Origin: Bacillota bacterium | Lineage (GTDB): Bacteria; Bacillota; Clostridia; Peptostreptococcales; Anaerovoracaceae | Assembly (NCBI GenBank): GCA_017941085.1 | Contig: JAGAXF010000022.1 | Coordinates: forward strand, 30,767 to 94,766 | Reading direction: 5' to 3' | Length of the DNA: 64,000 nt | In this document: positions 9,300 through 18,033 of the stretch, one piece after another | Layout of the letters: every line of letters starts with the position of its first letter | How positions within the stretch are numbered: the first letter of the stretch is position 1 | Program-made: the position numbers and the translations under genes | Notes under the pieces: model-generated | Databases searched by the model: none | What the model was told of the DNA's origin: nothing | The model's input: only the letters and a program-made list of their open reading frames with translations

Positions 9300-9341
9300 A
9301 AATACTTGACAGCCATACAATTGTGAAAGCTTCAAGTATTT
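9300..9341 (+). repeat. Inverted repeat in the ylxM-ffh leader
   Basis: 10-bp arms AAATACTTGA (9300-9309) and TCAAGTATTT (9332-9341) separated by 22 nt. It lies downstream of the predicted start of transcription, so it would form a hairpin in the leader RNA or serve as an operator. No T-tract follows, so it is not an ordinary terminator. Confidence 0.55.
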
Positions 9342-9389
9342 CTAAACTATAAACTGCCTACCAGGGGCTTTGTCCAAAAGGGAATGAAA

Positions 9390-9734
9390 ATGGATCATAT
9401 AGCTGAAACAAGCATACTCTTTGATATATATGGAGGCTTACTAACCGAAAAAAAGCAAAGGGTTATGGAGCTGTATCATGAGGAGAACCTTAGTCTCTCG
9501 GAAATTGCAGAGGAACAGGGTATCTCCAGAGCTGCGGTTTTTGATGCTTTAAGGTCGGCGGAAAACAATTTAAGGGATTATGAATCTCGTTTAAAAATTG
9601 CCCAAGATTATATGGATAGACAGAACCTGATTAAGGAGCTGAGAGAAACCTTGGCTGCTTATGTGTCAGAGGCTGAGGGGAACAAAGAGGCAAAGAACAA
9701 AATAGAAAGTATCTTGTCTCGCTTGGAGGAATAA
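9390..9734 (+). CDS. ylxM: YlxM-family helix-turn-helix protein (SRP operon)
   Basis: Small cytoplasmic HTH protein of 114 residues, related to sigma-70 region 4, that sits beside ffh in most Bacillota. The motif ILFDIYGGLLTEKKQ at the N-terminus and the HTH LSLSEIAEEQGISRAAVFDAL are characteristic. I chose ATG 9390 because AAGGGA sits 6-7 nt upstream of it, whereas the ATG at 9384 would abut that site. The ribosome site of ffh lies within its last codons, so the two are translated together. Its role in SRP biogenesis is only partly known. Confidence 0.85.
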   Translation: MDHIAETSILFDIYGGLLTEKKQRVMELYHEENLSLSEIAEEQGISRAAVFDALRSAENNLRDYESRLKIAQDYMDRQNLIKELRETLAAYVSEAEGNKEAKNKIESILSRLEE

Positions 9735-9739
9735 AAAGA

Positions 9740-11080
9740 ATGGCATTTGAAAGTTTATCTGACAAACTACAAGAAGCCTTTGATAAATTAAAGGACAAAG
9801 GCGTCATAGAGGAAAAAGATATTGATGATGCCATGCGAGAAGTGAAATTGGCACTTCTTGAGGCGGATGTTAACTTTAAGGTTGTAAAGGAATTTGTTGC
9901 CGAGGTTAAGGAGAAATGTCTTGGTGCCGAGGTAATGAAGAGCCTAACTCCGGCCCAGCAAATCATCAAGATAGTAAATGCTGAACTGATTGAACTTATG
10001 GGCGGCACCGGAAGTAAGTTAACTTATTCTCCGTCTGGGTTTACAACCATAATGATGGTGGGGCTCCAGGGTACAGGTAAGACCACCACCTGCGGAAAGC
10101 TGGCCAGTTATCTTAAGCAGGTTGGCAAGAAGCCCATGCTGGCGGCCTGTGACGTTTATAGACCTGCAGCCATCGATCAGCTGGAGGTTGTAGGTAAGTC
10201 CGTAAACACTCCTGTCTTCACCATGAGGGAAAGCCAGGATCCGGTAAAGATTGCTTTGGCAGCAAAGGAAGAAGCAGAGAGAACCGGATATAACGTTCTC
10301 ATTATAGATACCGCCGGTAGACTTCAGATTGATGAAGATCTTATGGAGGAACTGGCAAATATAAAGAAGGCAGTTAAGCCCCATGAAATACTTCTTATAG
10401 TTGACGCTCTTACAGGTCAAGATGCAGTAAATGTTGCCACCGGCTTTAACGACAAGTTGGGAGTGGATGGAATCATAATGACCAAGATGGACGGTGATTC
10501 CAGAGGCGGTGCTGCTCTTTCCGCAAAGAAGGTAACAGGAAAGCCCATAAAGTTTATGGGTACCAGCGAAAAGATGGACGGCCTGGAACCCTTCCATCCC
10601 GAAAGAATGGCCTCAAGAATCCTGGGAATGGGTGACCTTCTGACTTTGATAGAAAGGGCGGAGCAGGCCTACGACGATGAGCAGGCTGCAAAGCTGGAGG
10701 AAAGGATTAGAAAAAACCAGTTTACCCTGGAGGATTTTCTGGAACAGATGGGCCAGATTCATAACATGGGCGGACTTGGAAAAATAATAGAGATGCTTCC
10801 GGGCATTGGAGGTCAAAAGGTTTCCGACGAGGACGTGGAAAAGGGCGAAAGAGAGTTTAAGCAGATGGAAGCCATTATCCAGTCCATGACTTATGAGGAA
10901 AGAAGAAATCCTTCGGTGCTGGATGCCAGCAGAAGAAAACGTATTGCCGCCGGTGCGGGGCAAACGGTAAACAAGGTTAATCAATTGATTAAAAAATATG
11001 AAGAAGCCAAGAAACTTATGAAGAAGTTCTCAAATCCTAATGCTTTAAAGAAGAATAGAATGTTTAGGGACCTCTTCTAA
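9740..11080 (+). CDS. ffh: Signal recognition particle GTPase Ffh
   Basis: SRP54 homologue of 446 residues that binds signal peptides of nascent membrane proteins and docks with FtsY. The N domain is followed by the G domain with GLQGTGKTTT (G1), DVYRPAA, DTAGR (G3) and TKMDG (G4), then a C-terminal M domain from about 300. The M domain here is moderately Met-rich (QMGQIHNMGG, MTYEERRNP). Length is normal. GGAGGA just upstream overlaps the end of ylxM. Confidence 0.97.
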   Translation: MAFESLSDKLQEAFDKLKDKGVIEEKDIDDAMREVKLALLEADVNFKVVKEFVAEVKEKCLGAEVMKSLTPAQQIIKIVNAELIELMGGTGSKLTYSPSGFTTIMMVGLQGTGKTTTCGKLASYLKQVGKKPMLAACDVYRPAAIDQLEVVGKSVNTPVFTMRESQDPVKIALAAKEEAERTGYNVLIIDTAGRLQIDEDLMEELANIKKAVKPHEILLIVDALTGQDAVNVATGFNDKLGVDGIIMTKMDGDSRGGAALSAKKVTGKPIKFMGTSEKMDGLEPFHPERMASRILGMGDLLTLIERAEQAYDDEQAAKLEERIRKNQFTLEDFLEQMGQIHNMGGLGKIIEMLPGIGGQKVSDEDVEKGEREFKQMEAIIQSMTYEERRNPSVLDASRRKRIAAGAGQTVNKVNQLIKKYEEAKKLMKKFSNPNALKKNRMFRDLF

Positions 11081-11148
11081 GAGAAGGATAATAAGTTAGT
11101 TAATTAAGTCTTAGAGAAAGTTCGAATTTTGAAAGTGAGGAAATTAAA

Positions 11149-11484
11149 ATGGTAAAAATTAGACTTAAGAGAATGGGTGCACATAAGAAGCCTTTTTACA
11201 GAATAGTAGTTGCTGATTCTCGTAATGCTAGAAACGGCAGATTCATCGAGGAAATCGGTCACTATGATCCTCTAAAGGAACCACCGGTAATCAAGGTTAA
11301 CGGAGAGAGAGCAGAATACTGGTTAAGCCAGGGCGCTCAGCCTACAGAGGTTGTAAAATCTCTTCTTAAGAAATCCGGCGTTGGTGGAGAAAAACCGGCA
11401 GCAAAGGTAGAAGCACCGGCAGAAGTAGTTGAAGAAGCAGCTGAAGCTCAGGAAGAAGCTGTAGAAGAGACAACTGAAGCATAA
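11149..11484 (+). CDS. rpsP: 30S ribosomal protein S16
   Basis: Core S16 occupies the first ~82 residues ([20 protein letters not shown], then [11 protein letters not shown]). The remaining ~29 residues are an Ala/Glu-rich acidic tail absent from short S16 proteins such as the 82-residue E. coli form. GTGAGG ribosome site. It lies between ffh and khpA in the standard Bacillota order. Confidence 0.96.
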   Translation: MVKIRLKRMGAHKKPFYRIVVADSRNARNGRFIEEIGHYDPLKEPPVIKVNGERAEYWLSQGAQPTEVVKSLLKKSGVGGEKPAAKVEAPAEVVEEAAEAQEEAVEETTEA

Positions 11485-11501
11485 GAAGGTTGGTGATTAT
11501 T

Positions 11502-11768
11502 GTGACCAATCTAGTTGAAATTATTGCGAAGGCTTTGGTGGACAATCCGGATAAGGTGGTTGTCACAAAAGCTTCCGGTTCCAACGGAACAGAGGGCGAT
11601 GTTATTCAGCTTCAGGTAGCTTCTGCTGACATGGGAAAAGTCATCGGAAAACAGGGACGTATAGCCAAGGCTCTTCGTACGGTTGTTAAGGCTGCGGGAG
11701 TTAAGGATAATCAAAACGTAACTGTGGAGATTGTATCCGATGAAGAAGTTGCTGAGATAGCAGAGTAA
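11502..11768 (+). CDS. khpA: KH-domain RNA-binding protein KhpA
   Basis: 88-residue single KH-domain protein. The KH signature is MGKVIGKQGRIAKALRTV (GxxG as G-K-Q-G), preceded by LVEIIAKALVDNPDKV. KhpA pairs with KhpB in Bacillota and affects RNA turnover and cell elongation. In-frame TTG 11490 and GTG 11493 are alternatives; GTG 11502 is preferred because GGTGAT lies 4 nt upstream and the product then matches the family N-terminus. Confidence 0.9.
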   Translation: MTNLVEIIAKALVDNPDKVVVTKASGSNGTEGDVIQLQVASADMGKVIGKQGRIAKALRTVVKAAGVKDNQNVTVEIVSDEEVAEIAE

Positions 11769-11777
11769 GTAAGTTAG

Positions 11778-11806
11778 AGCACATGGATAACCATGTGCTT
11801 GTTTTC
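11778..11806 (+). terminator. Hairpin with T-tract between khpA and rimM
   Basis: AGCACATGG / CCATGTGCT stem (11778-11786 and 11791-11799) with an ATAA loop, followed by TGTTTTC. It resembles a weak terminator and may lower readthrough from rpsP-khpA into rimM-trmD. Confidence 0.6.
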
Positions 11807-11826
11807 TAAATTGAAAGGTAAATGCT

Positions 11827-12354
11827 TTGATTCTTAATTTAGACGGCGAGGCCAAAGCCACGGAAATACTCATTGGAGAAATAGTAAGCGCTGTAGGAAT
11901 AAAGGGACAGGTAAAGGTTAAGTCATACACGGAAACCCCCGGCAACTTTTCGGATTTTGGTACCCTTATTCTGGGCACCAAAGAGGTGAGAATTCATTCA
12001 GCCAGAGCTCAGGGTAACATGGTGACGGTTAAACTGGAGGGAATAGATTCTCGAGACCAAGCCGAAGGATTAGTGGGAGAAAAGCTGTTTATTCATGAGA
12101 GCCAACTGGCTGAGCTTCCGGAGGATACCTTTTATGTAAGAGACCTAATCGGCCTAGAGGTAAGAAATGCCCAAGATGGGAACCGGGTCGGAGGCATTAC
12201 TGATGTAATTCAAAATGGTCCCCAGGATATATATGTCATTTCCCTTGATGAGGGGAAATCTGCAATGGTTCCTGCGGTTAAGGAATTCATCAAAGAAGTA
12301 AATGTAGAGGAAGGCTATATGTCTATTCAGTTCATTGATGGGATGTTGCCATGA
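11827..12354 (+). CDS. rimM: Ribosome maturation factor RimM
   Basis: 175-residue 16S processing factor that binds S19. The N-terminal RimM domain has IGEIVSAVGIKGQVKV; the C-terminal PRC-barrel domain has TFYVRDLIGLEV and IYVISLDEGKSAMVPAVKEFI. The start is TTG, with AAAGGT about 8 nt upstream; no in-frame ATG fits. The stop overlaps the trmD start (ATGA). Confidence 0.93.
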   Translation: MILNLDGEAKATEILIGEIVSAVGIKGQVKVKSYTETPGNFSDFGTLILGTKEVRIHSARAQGNMVTVKLEGIDSRDQAEGLVGEKLFIHESQLAELPEDTFYVRDLIGLEVRNAQDGNRVGGITDVIQNGPQDIYVISLDEGKSAMVPAVKEFIKEVNVEEGYMSIQFIDGMLP

Positions 12355-13127
12355 AAATAAATATACTGACTATTTTCCCTGAGATGTTTGCCCCTTTGGA
12401 GGTAAGCATGATGGGAAGAGCGAAAAAAAACGGAATACTGGAATTCAATATTGTGGATATTCGTCAGTTCAGTGACAACAAGCACAATAAAACTGACGAC
12501 TATTCCTTTGGGGGAGGCCAGGGAATGGTCTTTATGCCTCAACCGGTTTTTGATGCAATAAAAAGCCTGGGAGAGGGAGGGAGAAAGGTATATCTTTCTC
12601 CAAGGGGCCCCATCTTAAATAAAGAAATGGCTGAAAGCCTGGCTGGGGAGGAGGAGATTACTCTTCTCTGTGGTCATTACGAGGGCATGGACCAAAGAAT
12701 ATTGGACAAATGGGATTTTGAAGAGATCTCCATTGGTGACTATATCCTTACAGGGGGAGAACTTCCGGCCATGGTGCTTATCGATGTTTTTTCCAGGCTG
12801 ATTCCGGGAGTCCTTTCTGAGGAGGATTCAGCCTATGAGGAGTCCATATATACGGGACTTTTGGAATACCCTCAATACACCCAACCCCGCGAATTTGAAG
12901 GGCTGGAGGTGCCGGAGGTGCTTCTTTCCGGGAACCACAAGGCCATTAGGCTCTGGAGATTTGAAGAATCTCTTCGCCTAACAAAGGAGGTTAGACCTGA
13001 GCTTTTTAAGGAGTATGTCAAGACACATCTTGCTGTGGAGAAAAAGGGCTCAAAAACCAAATTGGTGGATCCCAGTGGAGAATTAAGCAAAGATGAACTA
13101 AAAGTATTGGAAAATATGGCTAAATGA
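12351..13127 (+). CDS. trmD: tRNA (guanine-N1)-methyltransferase TrmD
   Basis: SPOUT-fold enzyme of 258 residues making m1G37 in tRNAs, which prevents +1 frameshifting. Motifs MKINILTIFPEMF, DDYSFGGGQGM, LLCGHYEGMDQR and the knot region SIGDYILTGGELPAMVLID are all present. It is translationally coupled to rimM by a 4-nt overlap. The usual next gene, rplS, is absent. Confidence 0.97.
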   Translation: MKINILTIFPEMFAPLEVSMMGRAKKNGILEFNIVDIRQFSDNKHNKTDDYSFGGGQGMVFMPQPVFDAIKSLGEGGRKVYLSPRGPILNKEMAESLAGEEEITLLCGHYEGMDQRILDKWDFEEISIGDYILTGGELPAMVLIDVFSRLIPGVLSEEDSAYEESIYTGLLEYPQYTQPREFEGLEVPEVLLSGNHKAIRLWRFEESLRLTKEVRPELFKEYVKTHLAVEKKGSKTKLVDPSGELSKDELKVLENMAK

Positions 13128-13220
13128 TGTAAAATATAGGGTGGATATAACCACAATATAATGGGCTTATTTCTTAAAAGGGTAAAGAGAAAAGCACAAT
13201 ATAGGGAATAGTAGATTATA

Positions 13221-14303
13221 ATGGGGAGAATAAGATACATAGCAATAGTTTTATTTGTAATATTGGTTGTGGCTTTGGCTGCAGTTATTTATGTTGTCCC
13301 CAGCGTTACAGGCATGCTTGTGGAAACCTATCCCGCCGAATATGGCGAGTTGGAAATCTATGACGATGCTGTGGGATATTTCTTTAGGGACGAAGAAGTA
13401 TATGGATCAAAGAACGGAGGCTCCCTAAATAGACTTGCCCAGGAGGGAGAGCTTCTAAGACCCTTCACAAATGTGGTGGAGATAACCGGCGGCAGCGCCG
13501 TGAATACTGCAGAGGAAACCCCCGACACAGAGATAGACAAACCAACGGAAATTAAAAATAAAATCGCCGGAAAAATGAAAACCGTTGATAGTTATCAGAT
13601 TGAATCCGGAGGAATAGTTTCCTACTTTGTTGATGGAAACGAATACGACTTTACTGTGGATAGAGCATCGAGACTGAACCTAAGTCAGATGCAATCCATA
13701 AAACAAAGCGGTGTAATAGAAATTGGTAATAATATAAGAGCCGGATATCCCAGTTTCAAAATCATAAGCAATGGAGGCTGGCGTCTGGTGGCATATATAC
13801 CAAAGAAAAGCATGCATCAGTATGAAGAAGGTGCTCCTGCGGATGTTACCTTCTTTGAAAGAGATGACTCAGAAGAAGAAATGTTCCCCGACCTTTCGGA
13901 AAAGGATCCTCTCTACAAAAAAGTGGAGATGAATGTGGTAGGGGTAAGCAGCGAAGGAGACTACGGAAAACTGGTGCTAAGGTCCATAAGATTCTTTGAT
14001 GGTATGGGCAAGTACAGAGTAGCAGATTGCCGCATAGTTTCTCACGATGTTACAGGCATCAAAATAGAAAACAACAGCTTGACGGAATTGGACGGTGTGC
14101 AGGGAGTCTACGTTAAGAATAAAAAAGGTAAATATGATTTTATGCCGGTATATATATACGGAAGCGATGGAACTACTACCGTAGTGGCGGACAAGTATTT
14201 CTACGATGCCAACGGAGAATACACCAGAACCATTGATCCCTTTGATGATATTCTGAGAAATCCCACTAACCAGGAGGAAGAAAAACCGGCAGAAGAAGGT
14301 TAA
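13221..14303 (+). CDS. HlyD-like membrane-anchored protein of unknown role
   Basis: 360 residues. One N-terminal membrane helix (about 7-31, YIAIVLFVILVVALAAVIYVV) is followed by an extracellular region with the barrel-sandwich look of HlyD/RND adaptor proteins. There is no export ATPase nearby. It lies 38 nt upstream of yggS at the head of the yggS-sepF-yggT-divIVA group, so a link with envelope or division is plausible by context only. The C-terminus is acidic (EEEKPAEEG). Confidence 0.65.
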   Translation: MGRIRYIAIVLFVILVVALAAVIYVVPSVTGMLVETYPAEYGELEIYDDAVGYFFRDEEVYGSKNGGSLNRLAQEGELLRPFTNVVEITGGSAVNTAEETPDTEIDKPTEIKNKIAGKMKTVDSYQIESGGIVSYFVDGNEYDFTVDRASRLNLSQMQSIKQSGVIEIGNNIRAGYPSFKIISNGGWRLVAYIPKKSMHQYEEGAPADVTFFERDDSEEEMFPDLSEKDPLYKKVEMNVVGVSSEGDYGKLVLRSIRFFDGMGKYRVADCRIVSHDVTGIKIENNSLTELDGVQGVYVKNKKGKYDFMPVYIYGSDGTTTVVADKYFYDANGEYTRTIDPFDDILRNPTNQEEEKPAEEG

Positions 14304-14340
14304 AGGCCTAAGAAGGACGGGATAAGAGGAGAAAAACAAA

Positions 14341-15045
14341 ATGTCTATAAAGGACAATATTCAATACATAGAAGGTCTAAAGAAGGAGGCTGCGGAAAAG
14401 GCAGGAAAGTCCGCTGATGAGGTGCTTCTCATAGCGGTTACAAAGCTTCACAGCCCCGAGGAAATTAACCAGGCCATTGATGCGGGAATAGGGGATATTG
14501 GAGAAAACAAGGTCCAGGAGATTCTGGATAAATATGAAAAGGTTAAACCTGTTAGATGGCATCTAATCGGTCATCTGCAGACAAACAAAGTTAAATATAT
14601 TATCGACAAGGTGGATTTAATCCATTCTGTGGATTCATATAAGCTGGCTCAGGAGATAGAGAAAAGGGCAGCTCAACACGAGAAGAATATGGATATATTG
14701 GTGCAGGTAAGTCCTGTTAACGAAGAAACCAAATTTGGTGTATCCATGGAGGAAGTAAAAAGCCTGGTTTCGGAAATCAGTGAGAACTGTCCGCATATAA
14801 CAATAAAGGGACTTATGTGTATTGCTCCCTTTTATGAAAATCCTGAGGACGTAAGACAGATATTTGCAGATGTTAAATCCGTATATGACGGATTAAAAGA
14901 AATGCCGCATGAGAGAATAGACTTTAAATATCTGTCCATGGGAATGAGCCATGATTTTCAAGTTGCCATTGAAGAGGGTGCCAACTGTATCCGTGTTGGA
15001 ACGGCCATCTTTGGGAATAGAGATTACAGAAGTGAGGAAAAGTAG
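14341..15045 (+). CDS. yggS: PLP homeostasis protein YggS/PLPBP
   Basis: 234-residue single-domain PLP-binding protein of the alanine-racemase-like barrel fold. The PLP lysine is in LIAVTKLHSPEEI; GIGDIGENKVQE, WHLIGHLQTNK and LSMGMSHDFQVAIEEGA are family signatures. It is thought to buffer free PLP. The gene starts the sepF-yggT-divIVA cluster, as in many Gram-positives. Confidence 0.95.
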   Translation: MSIKDNIQYIEGLKKEAAEKAGKSADEVLLIAVTKLHSPEEINQAIDAGIGDIGENKVQEILDKYEKVKPVRWHLIGHLQTNKVKYIIDKVDLIHSVDSYKLAQEIEKRAAQHEKNMDILVQVSPVNEETKFGVSMEEVKSLVSEISENCPHITIKGLMCIAPFYENPEDVRQIFADVKSVYDGLKEMPHERIDFKYLSMGMSHDFQVAIEEGANCIRVGTAIFGNRDYRSEEK

Positions 15046-15068
15046 AGAAAGGAAGAGGTATATCAGGT

Positions 15069-15608
15069 ATGGGATTTGCAGATTCTTTTAAAAAGGTAAT
15101 AGGCCTTTCTGAAATCAGTGAAGATGAAATTGTAACTGATGAGGAGTTGAGAGAAGAAAGAAAAAGAATTGAAAGGGAAGCTAAAACAACGGAAAAGGAA
15201 AAGCCTTTTACGCCATCCTACAGTTTTAGTCCTTCAAGGAATCGCAATACATTAAGTGAGGGATCAAATGCCGGCCTTCAGAGCGTTAAGGCTGGAGAAA
15301 AGAGGTTCTCAGTGACAGGTAACAATTCACTAAAGCTCATAGTAATTGAGCCTTCCGGTTTTGATGAGTCTCCAAAGCTGGTGGACAGTTTGAAGGCAAA
15401 GAAACCGGTTATCATCAATCTTGAAAAATTAGAGACAGAAACCGCCCGTAAAATATTTGATTTTCTAAGTGGGGCAACCTATGCCTTGGATGGCAATGTG
15501 CAGAAGATAGCCAACAATATCTTTATCTTTGCTCCTGACAATGTGGCGGTGGCTGCACAGCAAGCCCAGAATGTCTCTTTGGACGATGAGCAAAATCGTT
15601 GGAGGTAA
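15069..15608 (+). CDS. sepF: Cell division protein SepF
   Basis: 179 residues. The N-terminal MGFADSFKKVIGLSE is the amphipathic membrane-binding helix; a variable linker (40-95) leads to the C-terminal DUF552 domain (about 100-172) with PKLVDSLKAKKPVIINLE and DFLSGATYALDGN. SepF anchors FtsZ to the membrane. YggT follows with its ribosome site inside the last codons. Confidence 0.95.
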   Translation: MGFADSFKKVIGLSEISEDEIVTDEELREERKRIEREAKTTEKEKPFTPSYSFSPSRNRNTLSEGSNAGLQSVKAGEKRFSVTGNNSLKLIVIEPSGFDESPKLVDSLKAKKPVIINLEKLETETARKIFDFLSGATYALDGNVQKIANNIFIFAPDNVAVAAQQAQNVSLDDEQNRWR

Positions 15609-15610
15609 TA

Positions 15611-15895
15611 ATGCTTATTCTGGCTAGGATAATAGTTTATTTTGGTGACTTTTTAAGCACAGCCCTTTTTATAAGGGCTATCATGAGTTGGTTTGTCAGG
15701 GGCTCAGGAAGCGGTATACTCAATAAGATATATGGCTTTTTATATGGTCTGACGGAGCCTATTGTGGCACCCTGCAGAAGCTTTATGGACAAGCACTTTA
15801 ACACCGGTATGTTTGATTTTTCTATCTTTGTTGCAATGATACTGGTGTCCTTGGTTACCAGGTTGGCAGTAAGATTATTGTTATTGTTTGTTTAG
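15611..15895 (+). CDS. YggT-family membrane protein
   Basis: 94 residues with two hydrophobic regions (about 3-30 and 66-92) separated by YGLTEPIVAPCR, the family signature L-T-E-P-x(3)-P-x-R. ATG 15611 is preferred over the in-frame TTG 15599 because GGAGG lies between them. YggT/YlmG proteins accompany sepF and divIVA; a role in division or membrane organisation is likely but not proven. Confidence 0.88.
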   Translation: MLILARIIVYFGDFLSTALFIRAIMSWFVRGSGSGILNKIYGFLYGLTEPIVAPCRSFMDKHFNTGMFDFSIFVAMILVSLVTRLAVRLLLLFV

Positions 15896-15907
15896 TAGGA
15901 GATAGAA

Positions 15908-16594
15908 ATGATCACACCGCAAGAAATAGAATTAAAGGAATTTACCAGAGCAGTTAGAGGATATGACAGAGATGAGGTTGACGAGTTTCTGGATTTGATT
16001 ATTCTCGACATGCAGGATCTTCTTAAGGGAATGGATGAACTGAAAAAGGAAAACCAGTTCCTAAAGGAAGAAATTGAGGAGTTTAAAAAATCCGAGAAAA
16101 AGGTTATGGAAACCATGGAGACTGCCAAGAAGCTTATGAAGGATATGTCCGACAGTGCAGAGAAGAGAGCAGATACCATAATTCAAAATGCCAAAATGGA
16201 TGCTGAGGAGATATTAAACGAAGCCAGAAGAAATGCCAATGTGGAAACCCTACCAACAGGGGATGAGCTTCATGATAAACTTCAGATTTTTAGAAGCAGA
16301 TATAGACAGCTTTTAATGGATGAACTGGAATCCCTGGATGCCAAAAGCGGCGACCTTCTTACGGAGCTAGAGAAGGAATTTATTCCTTCCTCACTGGATA
16401 CTCAGATTTTGGACTTTTCCTCTCTACCTGATGATTTGCCGGCTGCCAGTGATGAAGAGGTGATTATCCCTCATGAAACTGCAGCTACTAACAAGGATAC
16501 AATTGTAAGAAATAAAGATACAGTAATATTGGATTCACAGGCAATAGATCAGCTGCTGGCTGATTCAGCAAAGGATTCCAAGGATAATCTATAA
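15908..16594 (+). CDS. divIVA: DivIVA-domain protein
   Basis: 228-residue coiled-coil protein. The N-terminal lipid-binding segment, MITPQEIELKEFTRAVRGYD, followed by RDEVDEFLDLI, is diagnostic. A coiled coil covers about 25-115, and a variable acidic C-terminus follows with a repeated NKDT. DivIVA marks curved membrane at poles and septa. It lies 12 nt after yggT. Confidence 0.93.
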   Translation: MITPQEIELKEFTRAVRGYDRDEVDEFLDLIILDMQDLLKGMDELKKENQFLKEEIEEFKKSEKKVMETMETAKKLMKDMSDSAEKRADTIIQNAKMDAEEILNEARRNANVETLPTGDELHDKLQIFRSRYRQLLMDELESLDAKSGDLLTELEKEFIPSSLDTQILDFSSLPDDLPAASDEEVIIPHETAATNKDTIVRNKDTVILDSQAIDQLLADSAKDSKDNL

Positions 16595-16606
16595 GGATAT
16601 TTGGAA

Positions 16607-17101
16607 ATGGAGGCGGGGCACTTGTTGCCCCGTAGTTTATATATGCAGGGAGTAATAATTGTCGGTTTAATACTGATATTGGACCAGATTACAAAAATCC
16701 TGGTTAGAACCTTCATGGTGGAAGGCCAGAGCATACCCATCATCGGTGAATTCTTAGCTTTAAGATACATCAACAATGAAGGGGTGGCCTTTAGCTTTTT
16801 GTCGGGACAAAGGGCGGTAGTCACCATCATTCAAGCCATCGCCATAATCATTGTGGCAATCCTCCTAATAAAAACCGGCGGTAAAAGAAAACTATACGAC
16901 ATATCCCTTGCCATGATTCTTGGAGGAGGAATTGGAAATATAATCGACAGAGTGCTCTTTGGCAAGGTTACGGACATGATTTCCTTCAGCATCTTTCCAC
17001 CTATTTTTAATGTGGCGGACATAGGAGTTACCCTTGGTTGCGGACTATTGCTGCTGGATATTATTTTGGAATATATCTCAGAAAAGAAAAATGAAAGCTG
17101 A
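16607..17101 (+). CDS. lspA: Lipoprotein signal peptidase II
   Basis: Aspartyl membrane protease (164 residues from ATG 16607) that cleaves prolipoproteins before the lipidated Cys. There are four membrane helices. Catalytic Asp motifs: ILDQITK with RYINNEGVAFS, and FNVADIGVTLG near the C-terminus. AAGGA is about 10 nt before ATG 16607; TTG 16601 and ATG 16643 are alternatives. Its 3' end overlaps the rluD start. Substrates in this window would include the lipobox-bearing RNase at 33.5 kb. Confidence 0.93.
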   Translation: MEAGHLLPRSLYMQGVIIVGLILILDQITKILVRTFMVEGQSIPIIGEFLALRYINNEGVAFSFLSGQRAVVTIIQAIAIIIVAILLIKTGGKRKLYDISLAMILGGGIGNIIDRVLFGKVTDMISFSIFPPIFNVADIGVTLGCGLLLLDIILEYISEKKNES

Positions 17102-18029
17102 ATTTACCATTACAAGTGAATATGCCGGTTCCAGACTGGATTTAATCCTGGGTGATTTGGTTGAGGACTTCTCTCGCAGCCGCATTCAGAAAATGTTTCC
17201 CCTTGGCAAAATAAAAGTAAACGGACAGGTTTGCGACTCAAAAAAATACACTGGCAAAGAAGGGGACCTGGTTGAGGTTGAAATAGATGATGGAGCAAGG
17301 GACAAGACCCCCTTGGCTGAAGATATTCCTTTGGACATTTATTTTGAGTCTAAGGATTTTCTTGTTATTAATAAGCCTAAAGGTCTTGTGGTTCATCCTG
17401 CCAATGGAAATGAAACAGGAACCTTGGTTAATGGATTAATAAATTATCTTGGTAATGATTTTGTGAACTCCATGAAGGATATATGCGATATTGAAAGACC
17501 CGGAATCGTTCACAGAATAGATAAGGATACTACAGGGCTTTTGGTGGTGGCGAAAACTCCGGAAACCTTTAGAGACCTATCCGCTCAATTTATGAACCAC
17601 ACTATAACCAGAAAATACACAGTTTTGGTATATAATAATCTTAAGGAAGATGAGGGAAGGATTGACTTTCCCATTGGCAGGGATCCCATTAACCGCCTTA
17701 GAAGGGCGGTTAATGGAATCGACTCCAAGCACGCTGTCACAAACTATAGAGTGATAGAAAGATTAGGGAATTTTAACCTGGTGGAGGCATCACTGGAAAC
17801 CGGAAGAACTCATCAAATAAGAGTTCATATGGCTTTTATAGGACATCCCGTGGTAGGTGACCCCATATATGGACCCAGAAAGGATCTGCTAAAAGCAGAC
17901 GGTCAGATGCTCCACGCAGGTCTTTTAGGATTTACTACAGTTCAAGGTGAATATTTAGAATTCAAGTGCGATCCACCTAAGCATTTCCAAGCTGTCCTAG
18001 CAAAGATTAACAAGCTCCATACCGGATAA
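17091..18029 (+). CDS. rluD: Pseudouridine synthase, RluD family
   Basis: 312 residues. An N-terminal S4 domain (GSRLDLILGD...SRSRIQKMF) precedes the catalytic domain with HRIDKDTTGLLVV, whose Asp is the nucleophile. ETGRTHQIRVHMAFIGHPVVGDPIYG is the second signature. ATG 17091 is chosen over upstream in-frame codons because it gives the family N-terminus and overlaps lspA by 11 nt, as is usual. It probably modifies 23S rRNA; the sites are not certain. Confidence 0.93.
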   Translation: MKAEFTITSEYAGSRLDLILGDLVEDFSRSRIQKMFPLGKIKVNGQVCDSKKYTGKEGDLVEVEIDDGARDKTPLAEDIPLDIYFESKDFLVINKPKGLVVHPANGNETGTLVNGLINYLGNDFVNSMKDICDIERPGIVHRIDKDTTGLLVVAKTPETFRDLSAQFMNHTITRKYTVLVYNNLKEDEGRIDFPIGRDPINRLRRAVNGIDSKHAVTNYRVIERLGNFNLVEASLETGRTHQIRVHMAFIGHPVVGDPIYGPRKDLLKADGQMLHAGLLGFTTVQGEYLEFKCDPPKHFQAVLAKINKLHTG

Positions 18030-18033
18030 TAAG

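Noticed and set aside
10019..10597. Long minus-strand reading frames opposite ffh and many other genes (for example 23852-24694 opposite rpsB, 55009-55773 opposite infB)
   Set aside because: They lie wholly inside well-supported genes on the other strand and their products show no family motifs; they are by-products of codon usage.
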